Source: Trachemys scripta elegans
Taxonomy: Eukaryota > Chordata > Testudines > Emydidae
Reading direction: 5' to 3'
NCBI RefSeq assembly: GCF_013100865.1
Contig: NC_048299.1
Coordinates: 65,656,592-65,720,591, forward strand
Length of the DNA: 64,000 nucleotides
A program made the position numbers and the translations under genes. The first letter of the stretch is position 1; each line of letters begins with the position of its first letter. The notes under the pieces are model-generated. The model made no database searches. It was not told the origin of the DNA and saw only the letters and a program-made list of their open reading frames with translations. Shown here piece by piece: positions 13,801 through 24,060 of the stretch.

Positions 13801-16800
13801 ACTCCTGTAAGAAAACACAAAATATTACAGTACCTGAGAGGATCCCACCAACCTCTTAACCGGGTCTGTCCCAGCATCTTTTAGCTGACTGTATGAGTTA
13901 AGAGACCTGTGAAGATATGATCTCACATGAAGGGTAATTTGCCATTGCATATTTTGTTGTATATTTTTATCTAACTTGTTAAAAAACCCAGAGACAAAAT
14001 TTCCAGACTCACCTAAGTGACTCAGAAGGCTAGGTCCTATTGTCTGGCTGTGCTGGAAGAAAGACAGGAGGCAATGGGTGTGGTTCCATTAGGCCAAAAC
14101 TTCATTCATTAGAAATATCTGGGAGTACCCGGCAGTAAATTGTACAGTGAACCCATTCTTTCCTTAGTCATTTCCACATAATACCCAGGCATCATGCTGC
14201 TGGGACTTCTCCACTCTCCCCTCACCTGAGGTGAAAGGGAGTTATGAAAGGAGGGAGGTCAAAATATGCAAGACAAAGGAGCCTCAAACCCCCTTCCTCA
14301 GCTCCCTTAAGGGATGCTTTCCTTCAAACCGTTTTCTAGTCCATTTTATCCAGTAACTGTGTCCCTTCCATACTGATTACCTGCACTTGACATCTGCTCA
14401 GGGCCGGCGCAACCCATTAGGCAACCTAGGCAGTCGCCTAGGGTGCTGCGATTTCGGGGGCGGCGACCGCGGCGGTATTTCGGTGGCAGGACCTTCCACC
14501 GCCTCTGTGGGGGGGGCCCCAGCATTTCGGGGCTGGACTGGCAGCACTCCTGCATCTGCTGCAAGTTTTATGTACCAGGTTGCAACATTATAACCTACCC
14601 CCTGTGCCCCACTGGGTCCCAGACCTGCTGTGGGGAAGGCAAAAAAAAAACAACCCACCATAAAAGAGGGCTTCTCTGTGACTGGCTGGGTATAAATACC
14701 TCCTCCCCCACTTTTCTGGTCAGCAGGAAGGGCAACAGAGTGACGGTCTCTTGACTTGGCCCCAGCTATGTCCTGCCCTCCTGTCCGTCCCTCCTCCTCT
14801 TCACTCATTTAACTTGTAATTTAAATTTAAATCAAGTGCTTGTTTCAGTTTAAGCTCAGCACATGTGCTAATTATCATAACCAGTCTTACAACATTTTTA
14901 TTTTGAGATCTTGAAAATCACTGTGTGTGTTTTCTATGGCCCAGCTATTGTTCGTGCTTCTATTGCAACACAACTGCTAATGAGAAAAAAAATGAATTTT
15001 TACTTTGCTATGCTGTACATAGTGATTCCATCCTGTTCTAAACAAATGCTTATTTGCTTTCTAGCACCACAGAACTAAAACTGAATCAAACTCTGCCTTC
15101 CTTGCCTTACAAATCATTCCTCCCTCTCTTACTGCTTCCAGTCATGGTATTTTCTCTTGTGATCAGAGAACAAACACAACTTCATTGAGGCCACTGTCGG
15201 TATCTCTGTGAATCAGTCTGTAGGGCATAGAAAACCCTCTGTTCGGCTACACTGAAAGGACAAGAAACACTGGATGTGGTTTAATTTAGGCTGCAACTTT
15301 ATTATTAATTGGCTGGGTGCACCCAGCAGATAAAAGTGTAGTGCAGGTAACTCTGACTATTTCAATATCTACATAGGGGGGGGTGGGGAGGGCTTCCGTC
15401 AGCCACTCCCCCCCCCCCGCTTTCATCTTTCAGCTGGCTGCTGGTCCTTACCATCCTCCCACCTCGAATGAGGGTTAAAGTGGGCTCTAAGGGGTGCGGG
15501 TGTTGGCTCCCTGCCATGCCAGTCAGAGAGTAAAAGTGGGCTATCAGGGCGGGGAGTGGTTGGCTCCCTGTCATGCCAGTCATAGGCGCCTCCCCTTCTG
15601 CTCCACCCCCGTTTCCACTCCTTTAACAAACACCTCCTTCAAATCCTTTACCAAACCATAGATCTGATCACTGTATTCCTTCCCTGCAGAGTACGTGCAC
15701 TGGACGTTCGCCCCAGGCTTACAGAATGAGTTGTGACATCACAGCCTAACTCCTGTTCTATGCTTACTTCAACTAAGGTCCCCCCCCCCCCCCCAAGACC
15801 GTGCTGTGGGGAAAGTGAGCCCCCCCCACCACTCTGTCTTGGCCAATCTGGTGGTGAGGGAAAAATTCTTTCCCAGCCCTCCCGCCCCTGTCTCACAAAA
15901 GATCCTAACCAACTTGGTACCACTTTTATGGCTGGGAGGGTGGGTGCTGCTCTGCCTGGTCCAGATAAAAGAGAGCTTTTCCTGCTTGGCTTGCATCTAT
16001 GTACTCTCCCCCCCCCCCCCGTTCTGGTCACCTGCGGGGGATGAGTCAGCGTGCCCAGGCTAACCTGCTCTGAATCTGCAGCAACGCCCTTAAAGAGGTA
16101 GAGTGCTTCCCCCAGCAAGCCAGACAATGCCCCTGCCACCACATGCTTAAGGTGTGGTGTGGTCATTCTAAAGAGTAGAGATGCAATACATAACTTTTCT
16201 GTGGAGTCCTCGATTAGTTACTAGGAACATACCCACCATTCTGCCTTAATGATTATTGTACGTAACTAATCCTTGCCATATAGGAAGTATATGCGTTTGT
16301 ATAAAATAATAATCACCTTCCAGTATCCTCTTAAAGCAAAGGTATTTCATTTTCTCTTCTCAGTGAAGAAAATGAATGCCATATTGCCATATGGCTGAAT
16401 ATTATGAACCTGCTTTGTGCACAGAGTTTAGGCCACCATTTACTCAGAACAGTTTTAAGATTATAAAGAACACTTACTGCCTGGATTGGATAAATATTAT
16501 CCTTCATTTTTTTTAAATGTTCTGTGCTGTGGATAAAATAAACAAACAATCTCTGTCAGCCTTCATTTTAAGGTGAAGATAAGTTTATCATCTCAACTAG
16601 AGCATCCAACACCAAACAACTGAAAGCTCAGTTTTTGATTTGTGAGCCTACACATTGTATTGTCCTCCTGACTGCCAATATACTGACACTTTAAAAAAAT
16701 CTTCATGTGATTGAACATATCAACAATGATAAAAGATAAACAGCCCTCAGCTTTGTGTTTTTCTTGTGTGGGATGAATGTGTTTTGCCAGATTTCTACAT

Positions 16801-19800
16801 CCTTGCGTTATCAAACATAATAATGTTTTATTTTTAAAAAGTTCCCGTGCAGCCTAAATTGCAACACATTTTATGGGTGTATAGCCATAGGTTTTCTGAC
16901 TACATCCAAAGGCAGGTTTTCTCTGAAAGGAGTCCCAAAGATGGATAACTAGCCCGGGTTTATCTGGTTTCCACTGATATTCCGAATGCTTTTGCAGCTA
17001 CTTATTTTTCTAAACTTTATCATTTCTAAATGGTGCCTTCTTATTTCATTTAATTTTTTTTCTTTTCACCTGTGGTAGTCCAGGATGCATGACTAAATGG
17101 AAAACACTTCTAGTTTTGCTGGCCATAGCTAGGCTTTGATGATAACGTTCCTGTCAGATGAATGAGGAGAATCTACACAACTGTTGGAGCTAGATTATAC
17201 TGCTTGATTCCATAAAACAAAAGAGTGTTATGGTTAAACTAGTACAACCGGTTAATCTTTTTATATATGCATCCTTTGTAGAATTAATACCATTTATGTT
17301 TTTTCCCCAAATCAGTCTGAATCCTAAAGGTACAAATCATCCCCAGGTGAGCTGAGCAAGAAATTAGCTTGAGGCCTACATTTCACAGTGCTATGCCCAG
17401 GCCTGCACACACAAGTTGCGCTGATTTAACTAAATCAGTTTAGACAGATGTAGCTACATCAGTGCAAGGCCGTGTGTTAGACCCTCTTAAATTGGTTTAA
17501 GAGCGTCATATGTAGTCTTAGGCCAGGTCCACACTAAAAAGTTAAGTTGACCCAACTACGTCACTCGGGTGTGAAAAATCCACACCCCTGAGCAATGTAG
17601 TTAAGCCCACCTAACTCCCAGTGTAGACTGTGCTAGATCAGCTGAAGAATTCTTTCGTTCACCCAGCTGCCACTCTCGGGAAGGTGAATTAACAACAGTG
17701 ACAGGAGAACCCCACCGTTTGCTGATGTGAGTGGCTACACAGCAGTGCTGCAGCTGTTCCTCTGTAATGGTTTAAGTGTAGACATAACCTAAGCTAATGT
17801 CAGCAAGCAATCAACTTTAGCTAAATCGATACAAAATACTCTTAATCTGATTTAAGAGTGCCCTCAGAAGGGAATTACATTAATCTAACTAAATCTGTTT
17901 CTAAACACATTTACTGATAAATCAGTTCAACTTTTGTCTGACAAGGTCTGAGTCTCCAGAGTGGGAAAAGCTTGACTTGTATGCAGCTGGCGTATACTAC
18001 ACGATTCCTAGTTTTTGTGAACTCAAGGTTCAGTGCTGCCAGTATTCCATGTAAGAAACATAGTGTTCCCTTCATGTCTCCAAATACATGTACTCAAGGC
18101 CCAGAAAAGAGCCCTAACGCTGCTCCAAACTCCTGTGGTGGTAACACGTTGCTTTCATGCTTCAGTTCCCTTCCCACCCTCACTTACCCGTTTACATGCT
18201 GAAATGTCCTCAGTTCGGTGTAACGAACATAGTGGCATACTTTTGTGTTACATTTTTGCATATTCCTACTTATTGTGCACAGTATCTGCTTGTAAATTTG
18301 GGGTCACTGGTAGAATTGACTTTATTAAATGTTTTGTATCGGTGGTAGCCGTGTTAGTCTGGATCTGTAAAAAGCAACAGAGGGTCCTGTGGCACCTTTA
18401 AGACTAACAGATGTATTGGAGCATAAGCTTTCATGGGTGAATACCCACTTCGTCAGTGTTTTATTACTTTTGACAGTGGCTTTGGCTTCTAGAGTCAATG
18501 ACTTATACATTCTAGTGGCTGTTTTTCTCTTTTTTCTTACAGTACATTTGCCACTAAGAAAGTGGTTTTTCCTTATGTGAATTTCTTTCCAGTAGTAGAA
18601 AGCTGAGGTCTGACATCATCCTACTGGTATTTTCCCCACTGCCAATAACATTCATGGTCTTCCTTCACAAACTAGATTTAAGGGCCTTTGGGGATCTAGC
18701 TGGATCTTAGAAATGCTATGCAGCTCTGTTTTGACATAGGCAGAACTGTGGCCCAAATAGCAATTTGACAGAAATCTGAAAGGTACACCTAATTTGTGTA
18801 GGGGTGTGTGTGTGTGTGTGTGTGTGTGTATTGTTCACGTGTGTCTGCATTAATTTTTTCTACAGTCTAAATACATGTTTGTGCTGTTGATTTAATAATG
18901 CATTTCATAAAAATTAAAATAGAGATTCAGCAGAGATTCTTTCGCAGCCAGGAAGTCTGTGTCAGCAATTTTTATTCCTCTCTCTCTTTTCTCCTTGATT
19001 TGTATGTTTTATTTAGGTAGATATTTCATTCTGTTCAACTAAATAAAACATACAAGTCAAGGACTTTACAAATCAAGTTTAGCAACATTTTGAAATTTTT
19101 CCCTAAACTGATGTGTGCTTTAGTTATTTGTGGATTGCTCCAGAAAAAGAGACACGAAATCATATCTCAATGGTTGCTTTGTGTTTGTTACATGCAGACT
19201 GTACAAATATTGTTATACCTAATTGGGAGGAAAAAAACCTGCGAGGAATTGGGATGAAAATGTTGACTGTATACTCAGATAAAGAACCAGTGTTTTAATG
19301 ACTTTACTCGTTTTTAATATATGGAAAATGTCCATTAATTAATGATTTTTGATCAGATTTACTCATTTAATGAAGAAAACAATGGTAAAAATGGAGATGA
19401 AAGTGTTGCTGGATTACTGTCAGAGAGACAATTAAATAGTTTGCTTACCGGTATGGTTGATTTACATTCTGCTAAAGTCAGTAGGAGCTTGCCTTTGTGA
19501 GAACTGAGTCAGGATCTCAAGAATTAGCCCCCAAAATGAGCACAGGACAGAAAGCCCACAGTTGTTAGGTGCTAGATAAATGCAGAGTGTTCCTGTTTGT
19601 TGGAGGTACAACGTGACAGGAAATGGATAAGCCTTTGCCTTTAGAATAGCTGTTACTGAGTTTTTTGCCTCATTGCTATTCATAGGTGGAAGCATGAGTG
19701 TCTGTTAGCTGTTTCTTTTGTAGAATGCTGTGCAACAAAACTAGCAAATGGCAGAATGGCTATTTGTGGGTACTCAGCATACCTATTCTTCTTTTCTGAA

Positions 19801-21275
19801 AGAATTTCACGTTAGTTGTAATTTATGTAGGGCTTGTCTCTTGTTTGGAGAGTCATCTTTTTTGCAGATCAATGGCAGAAGGATGGGTGAAAAAAGCTCA
19901 GAGTATCTTTATTTCTGCAGGGTCTGATACTATCACTCTACTGTAACGGAGACACGAATGTCATTTTTGGAGCTGTGCATTCTTCTTTAGGGATCTCATG
20001 GCTTTACAGTGAATGTGCCAGGATCTCCACTGCGAGCAGTGGATTGTGTGGTCCTTGGCAATGAGTAAGATTTTTTTCTGGTGCACTGATTAGATATTTT
20101 ATTAAAATATAATTTTTTTTCTTTCATGTTTCTCGAGCCTGGGCTCCAGCACTGCTATGATATAGCTGTGAACTGGAAAAGCATTCTGGCCATCTTGCAC
20201 ACAGAAAACATGTCACTACCTCAGAATTTTTATATCCAGTACTAGCACCTCCAAAATAGAAACAAGGTTTTAACAAGACCTAGTGTAGAACTATGGATTG
20301 CAAGGTCTAGATGTGTGTTGAGTTCATTGATGTGTTTTGTGAGCAAAAATAGTGGAGGACTTTCGTCACTTTGTTTCAAAGCTGCCGAACAGTAGATGGT
20401 AAAATACACTTGCTTAGATTGCTGAAAAACAGAAATCTTGTTTCATAAAAACCCTGTATATTTTACTTGTTTTTCCTCTTCATTAAAATATAAAATAGCG
20501 TTCGTGATTTACTCTGTGCATAGTATATTACTTCTATGCACTTTTACTTACCACGTGTAATAGAGAGATGTGCATTCTTTGCTGTATTCAAACTGAATGG
20601 CATATGTTGATTAACCTGATGCTGTTTTTGTTAATGCAGATAGCTAGAAATTACATGGCAGTTTGAACTTTTTATTCACATACGCTAGGGCCTCATCCTT
20701 CAAGGTGGTGAGCTCAACTTCTGAGGTTGAGGAGACTCAACGCCTTATAGGATCAGGGCCTTACAGAGACAAACGAGTATCAGGAGAACAGCAAGTATGC
20801 CTTAATCTTTAAATTGAGACATTTTAGGTGCTGCAGAATTGCATTCATTGTTAGTGGCAAAGATGCTTATGTGACATAGGGCTTGATCCTGCACTACTAT
20901 TCAGTTTTGCTATTGACTTCAATGAGAGCAGGATCAGGCCCTAAGGGAATAAAAGTAATTAAGAATAAGTAATTTTCCATTTAAAAAAGATGAGCTGATG
21001 GCAAAGATTGTGTATCCCAAGCACTGTATATGTCTTTAGTATTATAGGAATCAGATTGCTAATCTTTTTTTTCCTGTACAGATCTGAAAACCATGAGTGA
21101 ACGACTCAAGAATAGGTACTACGTGTCTAAGAAATTATTCATGGCAGACTTGCAGCGGGTCTTTACAAATTGCAGAGAGTACAACCCCCCTGAGAGTGAA
21201 TACTACAAATGTGCCAATATATTGGAGAAATTCTTCTACACGAAAATTAAAGAAGCTGGATTAATTGACAAGTGA
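1668..21275 (+). CDS. KAT2B: KAT2B (PCAF) lysine acetyltransferase, 3' nine coding exons (partial gene)
   Basis: This is the C-terminal part of the GCN5-family acetyltransferase KAT2B, a nuclear co-activator that transfers acetyl from acetyl-CoA to histone H3 and other lysines. Exons are 1668-1876, 2927-3053, 7017-7127, 8825-8968, 12198-12312, 13034-13070, 13341-13404, 13502-13586 and 21082-21275. Joined, they keep one frame of 361 codons to a TGA at 21273-21275. The first three exons hold most of the HAT fold: the catalytic glutamate lies in GFTEIVFCAV, and the acetyl-CoA loop QVKGYG spans the exon 2/3 join. The last exons encode the bromodomain (SHQSAWPFMEPV, then FPMDLKTMSERL, and EYNPPESEYYKCAN with the acetyl-lysine-binding Asn). 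The paralogue KAT2A is less likely because RRGVIEFHVVGNSLNQKPNKK matches the PCAF version. Human KAT2B has 832 residues, so roughly the first 470 residues lie left of the window. Confidence 0.97.
2358..2541 (-). repeat. SINE copy with fold-back body and 15-bp target duplication
   Basis: Read on the - strand, the element starts with a head GGTTTCAGAGTAGCAGCC, an A-rich linker and a body CAGGAGTACTTGTGGCACC, and then carries the body again in inverted orientation. The arms 2358-2413 and 2446-2501 are complementary over about 56 bp. ACCTATAATAATTGA flanks it on both sides (2343-2357 and 2542-2556), which marks retrotransposition. It is probably a tRNA-related reptile SINE; the family name was not assigned. 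Confidence 0.85.
2927..3053 (+). CDS. KAT2B: KAT2B exon: HAT catalytic core
   Basis: The acceptor is attcag and the donor is gtaaag. The exon encodes KHKTLALIKDGRVIGGICF and then FTEIVFCAVTSNEQVK, which includes the general-base glutamate known in PCAF and the first half of the acetyl-CoA pyrophosphate loop. Confidence 0.96.
3537..3830. mobile_element. MITE, GGCCATGTCTACACTA type
   Basis: It begins TTAGGCCATGTCTACACTA. The internal segment ATAGTGTAGAC near 3609-3619 mirrors the start. It belongs to a set of short non-autonomous DNA transposons in this window whose ends read like GG-YRTGTCTACACTA. The right end is uncertain. Confidence 0.55.
5063..5334. mobile_element. MITE, family with GTGTAGATGTTCGGGCTCAGG core
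   Basis: It is GC-rich relative to the flanks and bounded by TGTATGTCTATAGTG and CAGTGTAGACAGACCC, which are inverted-repeat-like. Diverged relatives occur at 23906-24060 and around 48341-48850 (GGCTAAG...TGTTTAA followed by GTGTAGA or GTGTAAA). It is non-coding; the open frame through it is a by-product of GC content. Confidence 0.6.
5900..6190 (-). pseudogene. Possible L1/Tx1-like LINE ORF2 C-terminal relic
   Basis: An open - strand frame ends with KLESFKNVWETYLGF. This resembles the W-containing tail of L1-like ORF2 proteins (an F-K-x-x-W motif near the end). Similarity is weak and only this motif was used, so a chance frame is possible. Confidence 0.3.
6270..6400. repeat. Old MIR-like/LINE-tail repeat
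   Basis: It contains GTGGTAGTGCCTAGAGACCCC and ends AGAGCCTACAATCT, a widespread amniote repeat pattern. The reverse-oriented relative GTACAGCACCTAACACAA lies at about 38256-38330. Confidence 0.6.
7017..7127 (+). CDS. KAT2B: KAT2B exon: HAT acetyl-CoA loop and helix
   Basis: The acceptor is acatag and the donor is gtaagt; the exon is 111 bp, exactly 37 codons. It encodes GYGTHLMNHLKEYHIK and the stretch LTYADEYAIGYFKKQ, and completes the QxxGxG loop begun in the previous exon. Confidence 0.97.
7186..7463. mobile_element. MITE, GTGTCTACA...CCTAA type
   Basis: It starts CGGCCGTGTCTACAGTTACA and ends AGTATAGGTATGGCCTAA, giving degenerate terminal inverted repeats. It is about 280 bp with no coding capacity, inside the KAT2B intron after exon 7017-7127. 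Confidence 0.6.
8825..8968 (+). CDS. KAT2B: KAT2B exon: HAT C-terminal segment
   Basis: The acceptor is tttcttag and the donor is gtaaat; the exon is 144 bp, 48 codons. It encodes GFSKDIKVPKAKYVGYIKDY and PRIPYTEFSVIIKKQKE, the substrate-binding end of the HAT domain. Confidence 0.97.
8969..12197. other. KAT2B intron
   Basis: Mostly AT-rich unique-looking sequence, with one MITE-like patch at 10587-10820. Nothing else could be recognised. Confidence 0.6.
10587..10820. mobile_element. MITE-like repeat with TATACCGGTATAA-type palindromes
   Basis: The internal units CCGGTATAAGC, TACCGGTATAATTG and CTATACCAGTATTG, and a final TGTGTAGATAAGCC, fit a short non-autonomous DNA transposon. The left boundary is unclear. 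Confidence 0.5.
12198..12312 (+). CDS. KAT2B: KAT2B exon: linker after HAT domain
   Basis: The acceptor is attacag and the donor is gtatgt. The exon encodes IIKKLIERKQAQIRKVYPGL, then a segment ending IPIESIPGI. It ends in phase 1, and the split Arg codon is completed at 13034. Confidence 0.96.
13034..13070 (+). CDS. KAT2B: KAT2B micro-exon: linker
   Basis: This 37-bp exon lies between gtgtgcag and gtaagt and encodes RETGWKPSGKER. It is recognised by its exact phase fit between the neighbouring exons and by its match to the PCAF linker. Confidence 0.92.
13341..13404 (+). CDS. KAT2B: KAT2B exon: start of bromodomain
   Basis: The acceptor is tttcaag and the donor is gtgggt; the exon is 64 bp. 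It encodes KEPKDPDQLYSTLKTILQQV, the first helix of the bromodomain. Confidence 0.95.
13502..13586 (+). CDS. KAT2B: KAT2B exon: bromodomain ZA loop
   Basis: The acceptor is taccaaag and the donor is gtaatg. The exon encodes SHQSAWPFMEPVKRTEAPGY and then EVIRFPM, including the WPF shelf of the bromodomain acetyl-lysine pocket. It ends in phase 1 before a 7.5-kb intron. Confidence 0.96.
14030..16170. repeat. GC-rich composite repeat block, unclassified
   Basis: Two related segments at about 14040-14140 and 15230-15365 share GTGGTT(C/T)(C/A)ATT-AGGC and CTGGG-G-ACCC-GCAG. Between them lies a GGGCCGGCGCAACCCATTAGG-type repeat (14400-14520) and a segment with a TATAAATA box (14689-14696). A 2-copy tandem of about 60 bp (GGCTCCCTGYCATGCCAGTCA) sits at 15480-15582. 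Poly-C runs occur at 15404-15418, 15780-15794 and 16008-16021. It may be nested LTR or non-autonomous elements; I cannot assign a family. Confidence 0.5.
17400..17960. mobile_element. Nested MITEs: outer older element interrupted by an inner copy
   Basis: The inner element 17518-17792 starts TTAGGCCAGGTCCACACTA and ends GTGTAGACATAACCTAA, clear terminal inverted repeats. The flanks (17400-17517 and 17793-17960) share TTTAACTAAATC-type and TTTAAGAG-type motifs and appear to be two halves of one earlier repeat. Confidence 0.6.
18341..18456 (+). repeat. SINE copy, second subfamily
   Basis: It has the head GGTGGTAGCCGTGTTAGTCT, the linker TGTAAAAAGCAACAGAGG, and a body CCTGTGGCACCTTTAAGAC ending CCCACTTCGTCAG. 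It is flanked by TGTTTTGT / TGTTTTAT as a short target duplication. It shares the head and body layout with the other SINEs here but has a different 3' half (GGGTGAATACCCACTTCG). Confidence 0.8.
18804..18829. repeat. (TG)n microsatellite
   Basis: Thirteen uninterrupted TG units lie in the large KAT2B intron. Confidence 0.95.
20690..20945. repeat. Hairpin-type repeats (GATCCTGC...GCAGGATC)
   Basis: The stretch 20879-20942 begins GGGCTTGATCCTGCAC and ends AGCAGGATCAGGCCCTAA, an inverted repeat of about 16 bp around a loop. A degenerate version occurs at 20688-20762. These are short amniote DNA-repeat relics. Confidence 0.55.
21082..21275 (+). CDS. KAT2B: KAT2B terminal coding exon: bromodomain end
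   Basis: The acceptor is the strong polypyrimidine site ttttttcctgtacag. The exon encodes DLKTMSERLKNRYYVSKKLF, then FTNCREYNPPESEYYKCANI, ending KIKEAGLIDK and TGA. The Asn of EYNPP is the conserved acetyl-lysine contact. Confidence 0.97.
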
Positions 21276-23470
21276 CAGTTGTTTCTTTCAACCAATCAGT
21301 GTGCCTAATTTATAGGCACAGTATGCTATTCACCTTCATGTAGATTTGGGACTTAATACATATATGTTCAAAAAAACCTCTGTGTATTTTAACTAGCACT
21401 TTTAAAAACCCTTTTAGTTTTGCAAACATGTATTATACTGAAGTTACAGAAAATGTTTATTTTATTAAAATGAAGCTTTATAATGTATTTAACATTACTT
21501 TAAAACTTCTTTTGCATACATATTTGCAGTATGGTCAAGAATAGGCTTTTTATTGGATATCCCCAAAACTTTCATATGGGAATTTGCACGTTTGGGGATT
21601 TGGAATCAGAAATTCCCATACAACGAATGTTTTAGCTTATCTAATGCAGTATATATTTGAAGAAGTTTTATTTTTTTCCAGTAAAAACAAAACATTAAGG
21701 GAAAATTACAATTTAAGAGGCACTGAAATATGTTTTGTCTCTACGTTTCATTGTAGAGTCCTTTATATATATTATTTTTTAAAAGAAACAGCTAGTTGAG
21801 ACACTATGAGAGAAAAGCAACTTATTCTGGAAAGGAACTGCTTTGAATCTTTAGGAAAAAATCCTATATAGATGCAAACTTTTCTATGGATTTGGTTTTT
21901 GATAAATATCTACCTGCAAATAATTTGTGATTTCATAACCACTATTTAAAAAAAATCATATTGACTTTGCTTATGCAGGACATAAGTTCCCCAAATAACT
22001 CAAAAATTGTAGTAGGCATATACTATAGTCACATACTTTACTTTAGTAGGGATATGTTTTTGATGTACTTCAGTGAACCATTCCATTTCCTGGTCGTTTA
22101 ATTGATACATTCTTTAGAGTTTCAGACACAGATCATGAAGACTGTTGCTTAAGTACATACAAAAATGTTACATATCACAGCCTCTAGTTTATGTATTTGC
22201 CTATGTGGTAAACTGGATTTTCTACCAAGTTCTACTGTAAACATTTTATTAATTATAATGATATTTAGACCCAGGAATATATTTAAAAAGTTACACAGCT
22301 CATGTTAATACATCATTAGGTATCAAATCAAGCACTTCTGTGTACTACTGCTTACACTACATATAGGAGGTACTCTTACCTTTCTAATAGAGAGAGAGAT
22401 TAATACAGGCCAAAAAAGAAATTGTCACTTGACATTAATTTTATAATTGAAATTTATAAACTGGTTTTGTGAAGCCTCAACTTTAACTTGGTGTTTTTAT
22501 ATGTACAGATGTTACATGGTAAAGTGCAGTAGTTATCAGGTTGAAAATAACTGAGTTGTGACGAAACATATTCTTGCAAAATACCTGTGCAGTGTTAAAT
22601 CACAATTCTATTCAACAAGTAGATGCCAGAAATTAGTTGGAAGTAGCTATTGTGGTACTAAAGGTATTCAAAATGTTAACATTAGAATTGCCTCAATGCT
22701 TAATATCTGAAACCAGTCTGAATTACATTTAGATTTGTAACTATAAAGGTACAATACTAGAATTGTATTAAAGCATCCAGTACTGACTAGAAACTATATT
22801 GTAAACTGGGCCTACAGATGCACCTGTTGAGCTTGGTATCCTGTGAAAGTTTGTTATTTTCTGAGTAGATTTTCTTACTGTCTTTAAATCAGATTGTCTC
22901 TTCTATATTGAAAGCATTTGTTTTCTAATTTAAAAATTAATATTTTCATAGATATTGTGCAATAAAGCTACAGTAGGATGTGTGGTTTTGCAAATGCTTT
23001 AACAGCCGATAAATTTTACATTTGTAAAATTAATATATTGTACTGGTACAGAATAGTTTTAAATTATATATATATAGATATATAGATATATACATACATA
23101 TATATATAAAACCTAATTATTTTGGTCTCTTATTTCAATAGATGACTGCTCTGAAGACAATATTTTATTAGTTCTCACATTTAAAAAAATACACTGAAGC
23201 GGTTTATATTTTCTTGTATTGAACAGAGATTTGCAAGGCCCAGCTATGCAATTCGTTTATCTACCAAGTTGCACTGTGGGTAGCTGCTCTAAAGTTAACA
23301 CTGCAGCCAATGAGTTCATTTGAGTGTAAAGTCTGCAGAGTTGGGCCCTTCTTCATGAAGAGCAATGAAAATTCCAATAAGTCTGCAAATACAGTATATG
23401 CACTATTCAAGCTGAAACATTCATGCTACAAGTGCCTGTAATGGTTTGAATAAATCTTTATTGGCTTTAG
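21276..23470 (+). other. KAT2B: KAT2B 3' UTR
   Basis: AT-rich, repeat-poor sequence follows the KAT2B stop codon. Two AATAAA poly(A) signals are visible, at 22961-22966 and 23449-23454, so the UTR is about 1.7 or 2.2 kb. Several ATTTA motifs are present. Cleavage sites were not determined. Confidence 0.7.
23064..23110. repeat. AT-rich (TATA)n tract
   Basis: Alternating TATA/GATA/CATA units lie within the distal KAT2B 3' UTR. Confidence 0.85.
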
Positions 23471-23905
23471 CTGTTTAGTAAAGTTGACAGTCTATATTAT
23501 TTTTACTTGGGTATCTGCTCTTGTGTGGTTCATGGTATTTTTTGTCCTCGCAAGAGCCATTTGCTGTCTTCATTAGCTCCTGGCTTTTGATGTGTGTCCA
23601 GTTAATTCCCTTGTCTAGATACTAGAGTACTTAGTTTTTGGATTTTAATTCTCTTCCACTTGGACACCACCTGTGAAGCAGCAGATGGTGGTAGGTACAA
23701 TCCTTCTGCTGTGCTCTGTGCAAGCTGCAGATTATGGATAACTTTCTTAGGCAGTCCTAGATAAAGTGCAGCACTGCACTAGCCCAAACTCAAACACAGG
23801 CATAACTTCCAAAAGAGTGTGAAAGCGAAACGATCACACTGTTGAGAGTTGGAAATAATTAGCCTTGCCACTGTGTGTAAGATGTAGCTCTGTCAGCCCT
23901 TTAGG

Positions 23906-24060
23906 TTATACTACTGCCATTAAAAACCCACAACTGGCCCATGCCAGCTGACTCAGGCTCATGGAGCTTAGGCTAAGGGTGTGTTTAATGGTGGTGTAGA
24001 CATTCAGACTGGGTCCCAGAACTTGAGCTCCAGCCCAAACCCAAACATCTACACTGCACT
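23906..24060. mobile_element. MITE relative of the 5063-5334 element
   Basis: It shares CTGGCCCATGCCAGCTG, TTTAATGGTGGTGTAGA and CATCTACACTGCA with the element at 5063. It is truncated and diverged. Confidence 0.5.

Larger units (their letters stand above)
13587..21081. other. Large KAT2B intron (7.5 kb) within the bromodomain coding region
   Basis: It contains the GC-rich composite insertion 14030-16170, nested MITEs near 17.4-17.95 kb, a SINE at 18341-18456, a (TG)n tract and hairpin repeats near 20.7-20.95 kb. No additional KAT2B exon is needed: phases on each side match. Confidence 0.7.

Noticed and set aside
15648..16166. 172-codon - strand frame
   Set aside because: Lies in a GC-rich repeat block with poly-C runs (giving Gly runs). 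No recognised domain and overlapping frames on the other strand.
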